From: Strigops habroptila
Taxonomy: Eukaryota; Chordata; Aves; Psittaciformes; Psittacidae
Direction of reading: 5' to 3'
NCBI RefSeq assembly: GCF_004027225.2
Contig: NC_044279.2
Coordinates: 46,338,744 to 46,402,743, forward strand
Length of the DNA: 64,000 nt
The notes beneath the pieces are model-generated. The model ran no database searches, was not told the DNA's origin, and saw nothing but the letters and a program-made list of their open reading frames with translations. Positions 1 through 12,074 of the stretch are shown here, one piece after another. The translations under genes were made by a program, and so were the position numbers. The first letter of the stretch is position 1. Every line of letters starts with the position of its first letter.

Positions 1-2005
1 CCAGTGGTGTTGCTGGCTTCCAGGGGACAGGTAGCATCTGACATAGGTCTTCAGGTTCTGTGGTGCAAGGGCCTGCCTTTCTGGTTTAGTTTGACATCCC
101 AAACCCCTTCATCCCCAAAGAACACACACCCAAACCCAAAACAGGGCATAAAAAGAGAACTGCCTAACTGCGGTGCTCTTAAGGGGTCAGTCACCACAGC
201 TGCTACATCCCACAGATTAACCTAGTGGTTTCTTTTCATTTGGAAGCTCAAGAGACTGTGGTTGGTGGGAGAGAGAAACCAATAGAAAAAATATGGTGTA
301 AATAGAACATATGGGGAAAGGATAATGCCCTAAACACGGAGCAGTATTCAAAACATCTGGGGCAGTGTTGGGTTGTGCACGTTACTGGTATACAACATGC
401 CCTGAAGACTGGGTGTGTATAGGTGTAATTTCTGCAAATGTTGACAAGAGAATTACTGCTGTTAAGTTTATCCTGGCTTTAGTATGCTTAGATATTTATG
501 AGGACTAAATGGTAGAACTGTCCCATTCAAATACCAGGTCATTACTCAGAGCACAATGGCATGATAATTACAGTACTGTTCGTGGTCACAGTTTATGTTA
601 CTCATTTAGTATATTGGTGCTGCTAGCATACCGCGAAGGTGAATTACATTAAATTATTACTTTCTCTGAGAAGTTTTGTCGTATAGCTGTAAAGTATAAA
701 CCATTTTCACAAAGTTTCCTATTCTGGCTAAACTATGCACATAAATCTGTGTTCACAAGAGGTTGTTGTAGAGATGTCTATGCTCCTATGCTTCCCAGTG
801 ATACATTGGAGGCGCTCTGCTCTTTCTTAGAGGTTTTCTTTGTAATTGTAAGTGTTGGTTTGTTATTTTGGTTTTACTTCTAGTCCCATTTCACACTAAT
901 CTGCTTCATTTCATGTGGCAGTCCCATCAGATCAGAGCAGTTAAGCGTTTCTGGATCACAACAGAATTTGAAGGGGAATAAGACAAAAGTGTGCAGGAAG
1001 CAAGGACCAGGATTCAGCAGTGCCCTGCTCCATTTCCAGTCTGCCTCAGCACAGGGTTAGGATGAGCTGAATGGAGGGGAGCACTGTCCTGCAGACAAGA
1101 AGGTTCATGTCTAGCTGTAATAACTGGGTTTAGGAAGGCGAACATTGCACAGCATGGAGGTCAAAACTGAGTAAGTTGTAGGTACAGTTGCTTCTTTACC
1201 TTGTTTCAGCAAGAAGAATCTAGAAGACCACAGCCAGCCACATCTAATCCCAGCCTTGCCCTTGTATGGGGCTCAGGCAGAGTTTCAGAGAGCAGATACG
1301 CTCTTCAGCATTGTCAATTTTGGCTGCTTCCCCCGTGATGGGTGGGCAGGATCCCGAAGATACAGATTATCCTTTTTTTTTCCTTTTCCCTGAGTGAAGT
1401 GTGACTTTATTGAATCAGGGAAATCACATTAGAATTACGCTGTGGATGATGTATCCTAGATGGTTAGGTCTTCAGATACGTAGAGGAACGCTCAGTGAGT
1501 CAGCCCTGCAATTTTTGGTGGAGTAGGTCTATTCCGGCGTGTGGGTGTTCGCAGAACAATTACGTAAGTGTCAGGGTAGCGAGCAACTTTTGACATTTCT
1601 GGCAGCTTAACTGAGTTCTTTTCACTCAAAAATACACTAATTGTTGTTCTCCTGCATTAAACACACATCATTGCCTTAACTGGATTCGGGAGGCATTTTT
1701 TTAAAGTGTCAGTTGCCAGGGCAAGATATTGGAGCAGTTTTACTCTTGAGAAAACAGGAGGTTTTTCACAGTTACAGTGAGACGAACATTTGTGAGAACT
1801 GTTTCAAATCATATAAGAGGGTGCGAAAGTTGCTATGCCATATGCCTGGAATTTACTATGGTAAAGCTAATTACTGCCACTGAACGCAAGGTCCCGTCAG
1901 CATTTTCATCATCACACCCACCCTCAACACCTTTTCTCCCTCTTTTTTTATTTTTTAGTTTTAGTTTGCCTGACTTTTTTTGCCTGTATAGTTTTTGGGC
2001 TGCAG
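1..2005. other. Non-coding flank left of the first exon-like block
   Basis: No recognisable gene is visible here. A weak exon-like stretch starts at 1210, after a pyrimidine-rich acceptor (ending TTTCAG). It stays open for 42 codons to a TGA at 1336, but the possible donors (GTATGG at 1264, GTGGGC at 1342) are poor. A T-rich tract at about 1371-1390 and pyrimidine tracts at about 1930-1990 are the other visible structure. The latter form the acceptor region of the next block. This could be intron or intergenic sequence of the unidentified plus-strand transcript. Confidence 0.5.
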
Positions 2006-2061
2006 AATGATAACGCGACCTCCAAACTGACACTTGAAATGCTTGATGGCCTCTATTCAAG
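2006..2061 (+). other. Candidate internal exon of an unidentified plus-strand transcript
   Basis: Seen: a long T/C-rich tract (about 1930-2002) ends in GGGCTGCAG at 2005. A 56-base block follows, and then a near-consensus donor, CAAG|GTGAGT, at 2062. Only one of the three frames is open (phase 0). It reads NDNATSKLTLEMLDGLYS plus two bases of a split codon. The block therefore needs a downstream exon that supplies one base, and the 11968 and 13723 blocks can both do so. I do not recognise the peptide. Inference: splice-site quality on both sides makes a real exon plausible. Being open in only one frame over 18 codons is no evidence for coding. It may belong to a long non-coding RNA. Confidence 0.4.
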
Positions 2062-5000
2062 GTGAGTAGGTTTGGTACTCTACTGAAGTATGGTGGATTA
2101 AATTATGAGGCAACTGCTTTCCTACCTATGTTACAGAGGGAAAAAAGGAGAACTGGTTTGTCTCCCAAGAGCAAGATGCCAAAATTAGTCAGACGAGGTC
2201 AGTGTCCAAATGGCGTTTTCAGAGAGATTTTTCTCTAAAGATTAAATATGAAAGGAGCAAAAACTGATAACTGTTTTCTTTCTTATTGGATCCAAGTTGT
2301 GCCTTTAGAACCAAAACCTTCCAATCACACTAGCCAATGGATTTTTTTTTTAATCTAGATAAATATGAAATACTTCAAATGATCATGACCTTGATACACT
2401 GTCTCTTCTTCTACATGCAGCAATTAATGATCCAAGTCACAACTCTGAATGGTGCAGGGCATCCAGCTGACATGCCTGAGTTATCATCTAGTGAAACAGC
2501 ATTTGTCCATGGATCTTGGAGAGTCAACAAATGGCTGTAGGATGTTTTTCACCTAAAAAAAGGATATTTTCTGAAGTCAGTCAGAGAGAACAGCCTTGTT
2601 ACATGCTCTGTGGGTTCAGAGGGAGAGCTGAACCTACCAGCTGTGTGTGTGCTTGTCCACACACAGTGTGTTGCCTGTGTTAGCAAGTAGTTACCAAGAC
2701 TGGAAGTATGTAAGATGAGGACTCCACCAGTGATAGTATGTGGTGAGGAATTACTGAGATAACCTGTGTTCTTAGGGCTCCAACCAACATATTTTTGGCC
2801 AGAAATTTTCCCAATTAGTGAGGACAACTTCAGCCTGGATGTTCTGGCTTAATGATATGTACATTATGCCAGCTCAGACTCTTAGCATAAGGGGGTACAT
2901 TTTATCACTTGTCTCTGAAAGCAGCAGACTCAAGGTTTGAATCTGAAGTCACTGCAATCATCCAATTGCTTCTCCAAAACTCAGAAAATTGTTGAGATCC
3001 ACGGTTTGAATCCACAGCCTTCTATCCCTTGTGGACTGAAGGGATTCATTGTTCTGATGTGTGCAAGAGGAATTGCTTAAATCCAGTGAGCAAAAACAAA
3101 GGGACTCTCAGTGCCACATATTTCCTCCCCAGGATTTATGCAAAGTAAATAAAGGAACCAAATCTTCTGCACTGAGTGCTCAGGATGAGAGCACTCTTCA
3201 CTCTAGCCCAGTGCTTTCAATCACCACCCATGTTGATTCATGTAGTTACTCAGAGAAAACTGGAGGCAAAGAACCATGAGTTCTTGCATACCAAGAGCTC
3301 TCTATGCTCACTGATAAAAATTAATCTCTTAGATTCAGACACAGACTAATTATTTAAAAACAACTGTTCCTTTGAAACTCATTAACAACACATGTGATGC
3401 CTCTCCTATGTCAGGTGGACAAGAACTGTGACGTAGAGGTAGGGAGAGGTCACCTACCCACAGCATTCAGCTTCAGGGAAACTCAGAAACATACAACAGG
3501 ATATTTCCCTTGAAGGGGTTTGTTTTGGGTTTGGTTTTTTTTCCAGAAAACCTACAAAAGTAAGTGTATGAACATTGCATTATTAGTTGGTAAAGCTAAG
3601 AGATATATTGCTATGGGAAAAGACTGATTACAATCTGCTAATTGTCAGATGTATAACTGTCCCTCTACTGAGCCAGTATTGTTTGATTCAATCACTTTGA
3701 TGCTATTTATCTCATCAAAGTAAGATGATCAGTATTCTTGAGCTAGGGACTGGACTGGAAACAAATAGATAAGTAGATTTTCTAGTTTTAGTGGCGAGGC
3801 AGCAGTAAGTAAATTGACCTAATTCTCTTCATCGATATGTTCTACAACAAATAGCAACTGTAACATTAACATAGTAGCAAGAAATAATAGGAAAATTCAT
3901 AGCCATTAGAATAACAGCAGCCTGTGCGGTGAAAACTGTTTTAGGTGTAGCACCTCACATCCTTTCGAGCGGTGTCATGGCAATTTTTCAGGCTAGGTTA
4001 TCTGACATAGTAAAGCAAAAGCAGTGTCTGGAATAGGACTCATGATGTTGATTGTCTTTTTGCTCTTATAAGCATAGCCCATATTGATTTTGCATCTGAG
4101 TCCCTGCAAAAATATATTGCATATTACTTTGGAAAGCAAATGAGGCCACAATTGCAGAGAAATTAACCAAGGGCTTTTTATTCTTGGGGTTTGGAATTGA
4201 TCAGTCACTTTGATCATCCATTAAGCTGGATTCGGCACATTGCCCTTATAAAGAAGGGGAAGAATAACTTCTCACCACAGACATAGTACAAATGAGATGG
4301 GAAAAACATTCCACAGGGGTAAGGTTCAGCTGTGGCAAGGCGAGCTCCAACCAGGGATTACAGGTAAGGTAAAGGTGACCCCAAAATCTCCCCTATGCCA
4401 ACAGCTACCCTGTGGATCTGTGCAGCTCCAGCCCTCTGCCCCCCGTCAGCTTTCCTCCCACATCCCCACCTGACCTTCTTACTTGGGCCTCCATTCACTG
4501 TGGGTTGAAGAGTTTGCCTGAGAGGAATTTCTGGGCACCAGAAATGTGTCCTACTTGCACTGTCATGAGGCACACTGCTGAAAGGGTTACATGGGCCAGC
4601 AAGGAGGGAACTAAGCTTTTGCTGAGGTTGTTTTTGCCTAAGGCCACCCCTTAGAGCAAGAGCTTGTTTGGGAGCAGCCAGGAGACTTTTTGCTCCTTCG
4701 GGGTGGAGTTATGAACTACAGCTGAGGTCAGGGAGGAAGAAGCAAGATCTAGACAAAATGGGGCCGCTTCACCTGAGATAACAACTCCCCACGAAACATG
4801 GGCTCCCTGAGAACAGGCTGCCCACCTAGTCCGGTTTCTGTCTGAGCTCTTCTTACCAGCATGGGGACAAAATGCCTCAGCCCACATATTCTTAGATAGA
4901 GACTGTTTTCTTTAGCTCTTCATAATCTGCCCAGCAAGGGCAGTTGTTGAAACTCAACGTGTCTGTTTTTGTTTCCATTGCTGTGTGAGAGGGCATCTTG

Positions 5001-5778
5001 CACTTCTCCATGGACATGGTCCTGTTCACTTTTGGAGGAAGTACTAAATGCTTGAGAAGTAGAAGGAATGACTTTGTTCTCTGCCTCTTTTCCTTCCCTC
5101 CCCTCGGGTCCAAAGAAGGGTTTCTAGGAAGCAATTAGTTCTTCTTTTTTATTTTTTAGAAGACATGGCACTTCTAGGAACCTACTGTCACTATATACCT
5201 GGAAGAGAGATGATGGGTATATAATTTCAGATGAATCAAAATGAATTCCTACGATCTGTATGTTAAAGATTCCCTCCAAGGGTTTTCTTAGCACGAAGTC
5301 CCTCTTCTTCTGAAATTTCCCATGTGTTTTCAGGGCTTTCATAAGAACACGTGGGCTATATTTGTGATGGAGTGGCCCTTGGACCAGGGGGAATTTTACC
5401 TTCCAAGAATCAACTTCAGCTGAAGCAAACCGAAGATCATATCATTTTGGGTTTTTTTTTTGCCCTGCTGTCAGTGACATTCATGAATGATGGAAAACCA
5501 TCCATATGGCTAAACAGACTATTTCCACTCCTCCACAAGTAGTGACTTAGAGGATGAAAGTAATATTCATCCTGATCATCTGTTTTGTAACAGGTTATTT
5601 ATCTCAAGCTTTCAAGAATGGCATTATTATTTGGGGAGGAGGGGAATGGGCAGTAAAACAGGATCTGTAATAGATTATTGATGCTGAGAAGCATGTAAGC
5701 CAGAGGGAAGGAAACCTGCCTCAACCCTGCCAGCCCTGCTGTTGCACAGAAAGAGGGGCTATGGACCTCTGATAATAT

Positions 5779-5796
5779 GAGGAGGAGGAGGAGGAA
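5779..5796. repeat. (GGA)n simple repeat
   Basis: Six tandem GAG/GGA units, continuing imperfectly as GAAGGA. A short purine-rich microsatellite with no associated gene. Confidence 0.8.
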
Positions 5797-7865
5797 GGAT
5801 TCACACTATGGCCAATTAGAAGTTCAAGGAGACTAAATGGGGTTTGAAAAATGGTAGGACCCTGAAAAGGAGGGAGTGACACATCTAATACATCTGGAGA
5901 GAGGACTGGTTAGGACAGGGACTAGGGACAAGGCTGTAAAACTGTTTCTGAGAGCACATCCTTGGAAGCTAATCCCATTATGCTGCAGGGAGCCTGGCAG
6001 TGCACAGGGCTGAATCTCAGCTCTGGGACTCTGGTCAGTTAAGCAAATGACACGGTTCTGATTGACACTGGCCCACAGAATGGCTCAGTGGCTGTAGCTG
6101 CCTAAAGAGGCCTAATTTAAACTCCATTTCTGAACTCAGGGGCATGAAAATTTCAAAGCTTTTTGCTTCCAGTCAGGACTTCCAGGGGTGGTATTAATAG
6201 CTTTGGTGAACTGTACTCCATTGATTTAAAGCACCTGTGCTTCTGAAAGTCAGGATTTTATCAATTTTTTATCACTTACACAGGAAGCAGTGCTGGGCTT
6301 AATGCTATTTATCCAGCTGGACATATTGACTTTGACTTAGGAGATCAAAGCATTTGAGTTAGGGATTGTGTAACATCTTCCTATAAGAACTGTCAGGGGT
6401 AAATTTACCAAAGCCTGCAACTTTGATTGATGATCATTTTGCATGGGTGTTCAGCATCAGGAAGCACACAATAGTCCCTTTCTCTTAATGGAGCTGCAGG
6501 CTGTATCACCTTTAAACATACATATTTTGAAACACGTTTCATCACCTCCTGGAACATAACAGTACACAAAACCCTGGAGGTACACTTGAAAGTGAGCTCT
6601 CCCTTGGCTCCAAGGAGGTGACCCAAGATCCTTTGAGATGGAGCTTGCTGTAGTGCAAATTGGGAGCCAACAAGGAGAATTTGTCTTTCCCCCCTTCCCA
6701 TTGCAATAATAGCATTTCCCAACAGGTAAGTGCTAGCTCAGGAGCTCAGAGATTCAGCCCTGTGCTCTCATCAGCCCTCCTTGCAGCACTCCAGGCAACA
6801 GCACAGCCTGGCAGATAGCTCCAACCCTTCCTCCGAGGCTAGATAAGAGACTTGACTTCTTGTCCCAGCTTAAGGTGAGACATTCACCTTCTGTGAACCG
6901 CCTTCCCCCATCTATTTATATGCGAAGGGTACTAAGTACGCTTGCTAAACACTTTGCCATCTTATATCACCAATTACTGAGTGTTTATTCACATCCTCTG
7001 TCTTTTAAAAGGCAGGAGACTGGCTCCCTTCACTAGGGTAATGAGGAGACACTGCACAGAGCAGAGCTCAGCAGGGGATCCTAATTCAGGTGTGCTAGCT
7101 GCTCCCTAACAGAGAATACCTTCTACTGTTGGCTATATGGGGAACCATGGAGAGCAATCTCCTGCCTCTGCCCCAAACAAAGCTGTGCAAAATATCTGTC
7201 CCAGCCTCAGTGGAATTAAATTTATAGTGGTCCCCTCATCACAGGAGGTGGTGTCAGCATGGATCTGCATTTTGGGTAGTTGCCCTTGCTGCAGTAGTAG
7301 CAAGGGGCTTGTACTGAATTAAAACAGATGAAATATGACAGGTGGCTGTCTGAGTTTTCCTCTTAACATAAAATTAAAACCCAACAAGTTATATAGCACT
7401 ATATTAGCCCTATTATTGTCCATCCATGAGTTTGAAAGCCATGCAGACCTTTGATCTGCTCTGAAAATTATTGCTGTTGTACAAGGCAGTGTTACTCTTC
7501 TTTATTTTGCTAGGTGCTCAGAGCGCAGACTATGCCCAAAACATGGGCCAGCCCTACTTTGGCCTGTCCCATCCTCTAGCTGTGCCGCGGGGTCTGCCCC
7601 TGGCCCCAGGGCTGAGTGTGGCTGCAGGGAGCCGTGCTGGCCAGTGCTCACCCAGGACTCAGGAGCCTGAAGCCAGCCTGCTTCTGGCTAGAGCAGCAAG
7701 GGCATTTTGAGTGGTAGTGCTGAGGCTTCTCTTTGCTGCTGTCTTTGTCGTAGCCTTCATCCCGAGTGTGCCACAGCCTGTGCACCACTGCCCCGTGGGT
7801 GTTGCTGCAGTGCACACAGGTCCCCTGTCCTGCAGAAGGGTGGGCAGTTTGAAATGTTCTGTGGG

Positions 7866-7892
7866 CTTTTCCTTTCTTTTCTTTTCTTTTTC
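7866..7892. repeat. CTTTT-rich polypyrimidine tract
   Basis: Tandem CTTTT units directly followed by TTTTTCAG at about 7887-7894. It is both a simple repeat and a strong acceptor-like sequence. The following frame is open for about 44 codons, but no convincing donor closes it, so I call only the repeat. Confidence 0.7.
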
Positions 7893-10800
7893 AGCCACAA
7901 GCAAACAAACAAAACCTAAATACTTGGAGTGCAGATTGCACAGCTCAAGGACTCAGGATGATTAAAAACAGGAGCCATATACAGAGACATCCAGAAATGA
8001 TTGTTTTTAACAGGACGGGAACTTTGAAAACAGGATGACCTGCTGCAAAAGACGCCAACAAATCCCTGTAGAGCTTCAGAAAAAACAAGCAGGCGCCTGA
8101 GTGTGCTTTAGAAAAGAAAAAAATCCTGCCTGGTAATAAAAAGGGATGTGAGGGTAAACAGGAAAAGAGCACTCCACACTGCGAGCAGCCCGGAGGAGGA
8201 GAGGCGGGGAAGAGCGCTGATCTGAAAACCTGATACGGAAACTGAAGGGAAAGATTTCTTAATATCCCCAGAATAAACTCCCTGTGAAAACACAGCCTCA
8301 ATGCAGCACTGAGTGGCACTTGCCTACTACCCGTGTTGCCTTTGTACTGGTAGTATGGAGAGTTTGGAAGGGTAGCATGGGCTCCACACATTTTGTTGGC
8401 TGGCTTCTGTGGCTGTAAAGGAGTGTCATTTCTGACTTGCATGAAATACAGGCTTACGAGACATTTTCACTGCATAACTGCATTTTCTGACGATGAAGCT
8501 ACTGCAGTTCTGTACACCTGGGCTGCAATGACACTGCAGTTTGGCTCATTCTCCCAATTTTAGTGTGAATCTCATGACATATGTTGTCTTCCACTAAACC
8601 GCAGCTCCTCACGTCTTGCAACTTCATGGCAGTCTCAGTTTTCAAGTACCTGAAACCAGTCTTTCTAGCATTTGTGCCTAAAATAGAAAATCTTGAAATC
8701 ATAAAGGCAGCTTACCATAATGTGTAGACCAAACCCCTTATTATTGCTATTTCTTGGATGGTGAATTTTAAAATCAAGTACTGTTTTGAGGATTTAGGAT
8801 ACTGACACTTGGGCTTTATCACATTGAGAACTTCTACTTGTTGGCAGAATTTGCAGCCTCAAATACTAAGCGGGTTTCCCATTGCAACCTGCATACTGTC
8901 AATGAGACACCTGTAGTGATAAATGTAATGGGATATGTATGCAGCATCAGGCCCAGGGACAGTAAAACCCTTTACAGCAGGTTTCTCCTCGGTGCTGCTC
9001 CAAAGTCAAACACTTCCTCAGAGCTGAAATAACAACATAGTGCAGCTTGTGTTCACATGTGGCCAGAAACAATTCAGCAGGCCATAAAATTCACTCACTG
9101 TAAAAGATTCATCCTCTCAAATGTAGGGCCTGGCCCCCAGCAAATGGCAGGCGGGTGGTTTGGGTTGGTGTCAGTAGTTTGGCTTCATGTTGAGGATTTT
9201 AGCATGGAGGATGCTCCCCCCTGTCCACCAGACAGCTCTGCAGAGTCAGCCCTGCTGCAGCAGTGATGGCTCCTGCCCTCACCCAAAGAGCACAGCTTTT
9301 CTGTTTTGGTGGGTCCTGTGGAAAACGCTGCTGTTCAGATAAACACCCATGGCCTTATAGGCACTGATGGGAGTTACAGAGAGGCTTTTGGATCACCTCC
9401 CCTGCATGCAACCCTAAATCGCCAATGATGCACGTCCGGTGCACCGGCGCTCCTTCATCTCCCTGTGGGTGTTTACCAGCCCTCGCCTGGGAGTGCCTCC
9501 ATGTCTCTCCATGTACCAGGCTGCCTTCCAGAGAGGCTCCAGCCTTTTTGAGTGTGGGAGAGCAGGGAAGAAAGACTTGTTTGTGAACTCTTCAGATAAT
9601 GGAAAAGACATTAGTCTCCACCCGCTTCTGGGTATTGCTTTAAGGTTGACAAAGCACAGCTTCTTGCCCAGGAGCAGGATGGGTTTTGGGAGTGCTTGGC
9701 ACAGGGGCTGTGCATCTCAGACTGGGGGCCCAGCTCTGCAGCCAGTCACAGAGGTGACCCCTGCATGCCTTTTCCCTGCATCTGATGCAAAACACTTCCC
9801 ACTCAAGAGCTTTGATTTGTGCTCAGTTCACCTGCACCACCTGGTTTTGAAACTGCTTTCTCAGGTAGCCCAAAACCTTGGGTATGGGCTTTCATTCATT
9901 CACTTTTTTATTACATAACGTACATGGCATTTTTTCTTTGCTTTAGTATAAATGAAAGGTGATTTTCTACTGTTAACATATGTAACTCCCCATAGATCGA
10001 ATACTTCTCTGTGGCCTGCAGCACCCTTCAGCACTGCAAAACCTGAGTATGAATTACATAGTAGACACTATGATCAGAGAAATCTCCAATTTCCCAGAAA
10101 TTGAATTAAAACTGAATTAATTTTTTATCTCATCAAGATGCCCAAACAAACAGCTATAGCAGCACACCTTGGTTTGCTTCTGTAACTTCCAAACCCACTA
10201 TGAACGCGGAACACAAAAAACTGCTTGCAGGGTCTAGATAAGCGTGTCTGTGGAAGGATCTTGAGAATTTTATGCTTACAGGATGTTCTTGCCCTCCTCA
10301 GACAAGCAAATGCATGATATCATTTATACTGGTCTAAGGAAAATTGATTAATTCTAAGTAGTCATGTCAAGACAGTGACAGCTTGATTTAAAAAAGATTG
10401 TAAAATAAGTGTGCAGGATACTTAAATACATCATTGGGGAAAAAAAAAGAAGTTAATTCCTTCTCCATAAGCAAGAAATGCTTTAAACTCTGCCTTAAAA
10501 TGAATACAGACTGGGTGAGGTGTCCCAGGTCCCAAATTCATCTCTCAAATTGGCAAAGGAGCACAGCTGAAGCAGCATCTCTGGAGGTCTAACATGGCAA
10601 AAAAATGTCTCATTTGTGCTAAAAAATGGTGACCTCAGGGCAGCTGCTTAGATTTGTGCAAATTTTTTTTTCATAGTTCTGTCTTAAAAGGCAGTGGCTT
10701 CTGTTTGTCACTATTTGAACAGCGGATCTCATGAGCCTTTTTTCTTTTCCATTTGCATTTGAGGACATTTTAACTCTTGTGATGGATTTTCACCTCAGCC

Positions 10801-11314
10801 TCTTGGAAGGGACTCACAGAGGACTGATGCCAATAGTGCAGGATAACTTTTGGGCCATTCCTTCTTTCATAGGCCATGAAGTAACTGGCTACTCTGGTGC
10901 TGCCCAGCGGGGTCTGCAGCTTGGAGCAGTAGCGCTCCCTCAGTGGCTGCCATGCCTGAGCCTGCAAACCCGCGGAAGCACAGACCTTCCCTGGCAAAAA
11001 GGGCCATGTGAACCAGCCATTTTGCTGCAAAAACTCACTGTTTTGGGAGTGCAAACACAGCCTCTTCACAACACCACCCCCTCTCCAGGGGGATGCTGCC
11101 ATTTGCAAGCATGGGCCAGGCAGCACGAAGGTCATGATGGGCATGGAGTGGTGCAGCCCGATGCTGGCATCACTGGAAGTGGACAGTGGTGGCCACCACC
11201 ATCCCCTGAGCTGGCTGCAGGGAGGTGTTTTCTGGAGAGAAGGGAGCAGGGAAGAGAGCAAAGAGGGGGCAGGCTGTGATTACGGTTTGGGTAAAAGGGG
11301 CTATTTAAGCAATA

Positions 11315-11402
11315 TGCCAAAGCTGACAGGGACCTCTGGAGACCGTCCTGTCCAAGCCTCCTGCCAAGAACAAGGTCAGCCACAGCAGGTTGCCAAGGGC
11401 CA
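11315..11402 (-). mobile_element. CR1 LINE 3' fragment, reverse orientation
   Basis: The stretch reading ACAGGGACCTCTGGAGACCG, then TCCAAGCCTCCTGCC, then a CAGGTTGCCAAGGGCC motif matches the reverse complement of the end of avian CR1 elements. In those elements the consensus reads roughly 'ggacctctggag... tccaacc.. cctgc... caggttgccc'. It is divergent and lacks the terminal octamer tail, so it is an old, 5'-truncated copy. The match is made from memory of the family, not from an alignment. Confidence 0.7.
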
Positions 11403-11466
11403 AATTCTGCACCTCTAGCTGTCAGCGATGCAGAAGCAAGCCTGAAGTTTGAAGCTTTGAAGGCAG

Positions 11467-11498
11467 AAGTTTGGCATAGCGCAGCTTATGCCAAACTT
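11467..11498. repeat. 12-base perfect inverted repeat, 8-base loop
   Basis: AAGTTTGGCATA at 11467-11478 is exactly reverse-complementary to TATGCCAAACTT at 11487-11498, with GCGCAGCT between them. It lies between the CR1 fragment and the next exon-like block. The arms could form a cruciform or an RNA hairpin. The stem does not obviously extend, so it is shorter than a typical pre-miRNA. Confidence 0.8.
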
Positions 11499-11967
11499 GT
11501 GCTGAGACGTTCTGAGCTACGAGGGATGATGCTCTGAAAAGACCATTTCAACAAAGTTCTTTTCCTTGTATTCCAACTAGTCACAGATTATTTTTTCTTC
11601 TCACTCCAGATATTATTTTGCATCATCCTTGCCATATGGAAGAAAGGAATGATGCCGTTCTGATCTGCTGCCATAAAAATATGAAATGTTGTTTGTGTGA
11701 TCTTCAGAGTGGATTAGAACTGGGAATTTCCACTTTGGGGGATTTTCAGTATGTTGAAATTAATTTTCCTTTCAATTTAGACAAGCTACAGTACTTTCAA
11801 GTTTTCCTACAAATTAGAAATCCCATCAGAAATTAATTTGTAAAATATGTAAATGTTTTATTAATCTTTATAAATGGTGCTTCAAAGCAAGATGTTCATT
11901 GATAACTTTTATTATTTTAGATAATTTGATTTTTAAAAGTCAAATTTGCTTTTTTGTGGCCATCTAG

Positions 11968-12074
11968 ATTCTTAAAATACTCCGTGAGGAAGGGCTGCCA
12001 GAGACAGTCAGCTCTGGAATTGCTGCTCCCTCTGAAGTCATCATTGACTTCTGGGAACAGAACACAACAAAGAC
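11968..12074 (+). other. Candidate internal exon of an unidentified plus-strand transcript
   Basis: Seen: TTTGCTTTTTTGTGGCCATCTAG is the acceptor (AG at 11966-11967). The 107-base block ends AAAGAC|GTGAGT (donor at 12075). Two frames are open. Phase 0 reads ILKILREEGLPETVSSG and continues to EVIIDFWEQNTTK, leaving AC for a split ACG codon with the first base of the 13723 block. This frame looks more protein-like. The other frame (first base completing a codon) is the one that joins the 2006-2061 block directly, and reads FLKYSVRKGCQRQSALELLL onward. The two possibilities disagree: either an intermediate exon is missing, or the transcript is non-coding. I do not recognise either peptide. Confidence refers to being an exon, not to being coding. 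Confidence 0.45.

Larger units (their letters stand above)
2062..11967 (+). other. Presumed intron or intergenic DNA between exon-like blocks
   Basis: No confident exon or gene is seen. It holds a (GGA)n run at 5779-5796, a CTTTT-rich tract at about 7866-7892 that resembles a splice acceptor, a reverse CR1 fragment at 11315-11402 and a 12-base inverted repeat at 11467-11498. Several frames of 130-180 codons (for example 10731-11279 plus and 7945-8442 minus) lack recognisable domains. They look like chance frames in a locally GC-richer stretch. Confidence 0.45.

Noticed and set aside
3526..3565. A 13-base microexon between TTTTTTTTCCAG and GTAAGTG
   Set aside because: Good splice-like flanks, but 13 bases with no neighbouring exon evidence. 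T-tract plus AG and GTAAGT co-occur by chance at this scale.
7471..7710. 79-codon frame starting with a signal-peptide-like MLLYKAVLLFFILL
   Set aside because: The hydrophobic start overlaps a T-rich acceptor-like tract. The remainder is proline/alanine-rich without cysteine pattern or homologue I recognise, and no promoter or following exon is visible.
7945..8442. 165-codon minus-strand frame
   Set aside because: Hydrophobic composition arises from A/T-rich reverse-strand codons. No signal peptide with a plausible start context, no family motif, and no neighbouring exon.
10731..11279. 182-codon plus-strand frame (and a 163-codon minus frame overlapping it)
   Set aside because: Both strands are open at once, which is typical of a locally GC-rich stretch. 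No domain, no splice context, low-complexity C-terminus (Gly/Arg/Glu).
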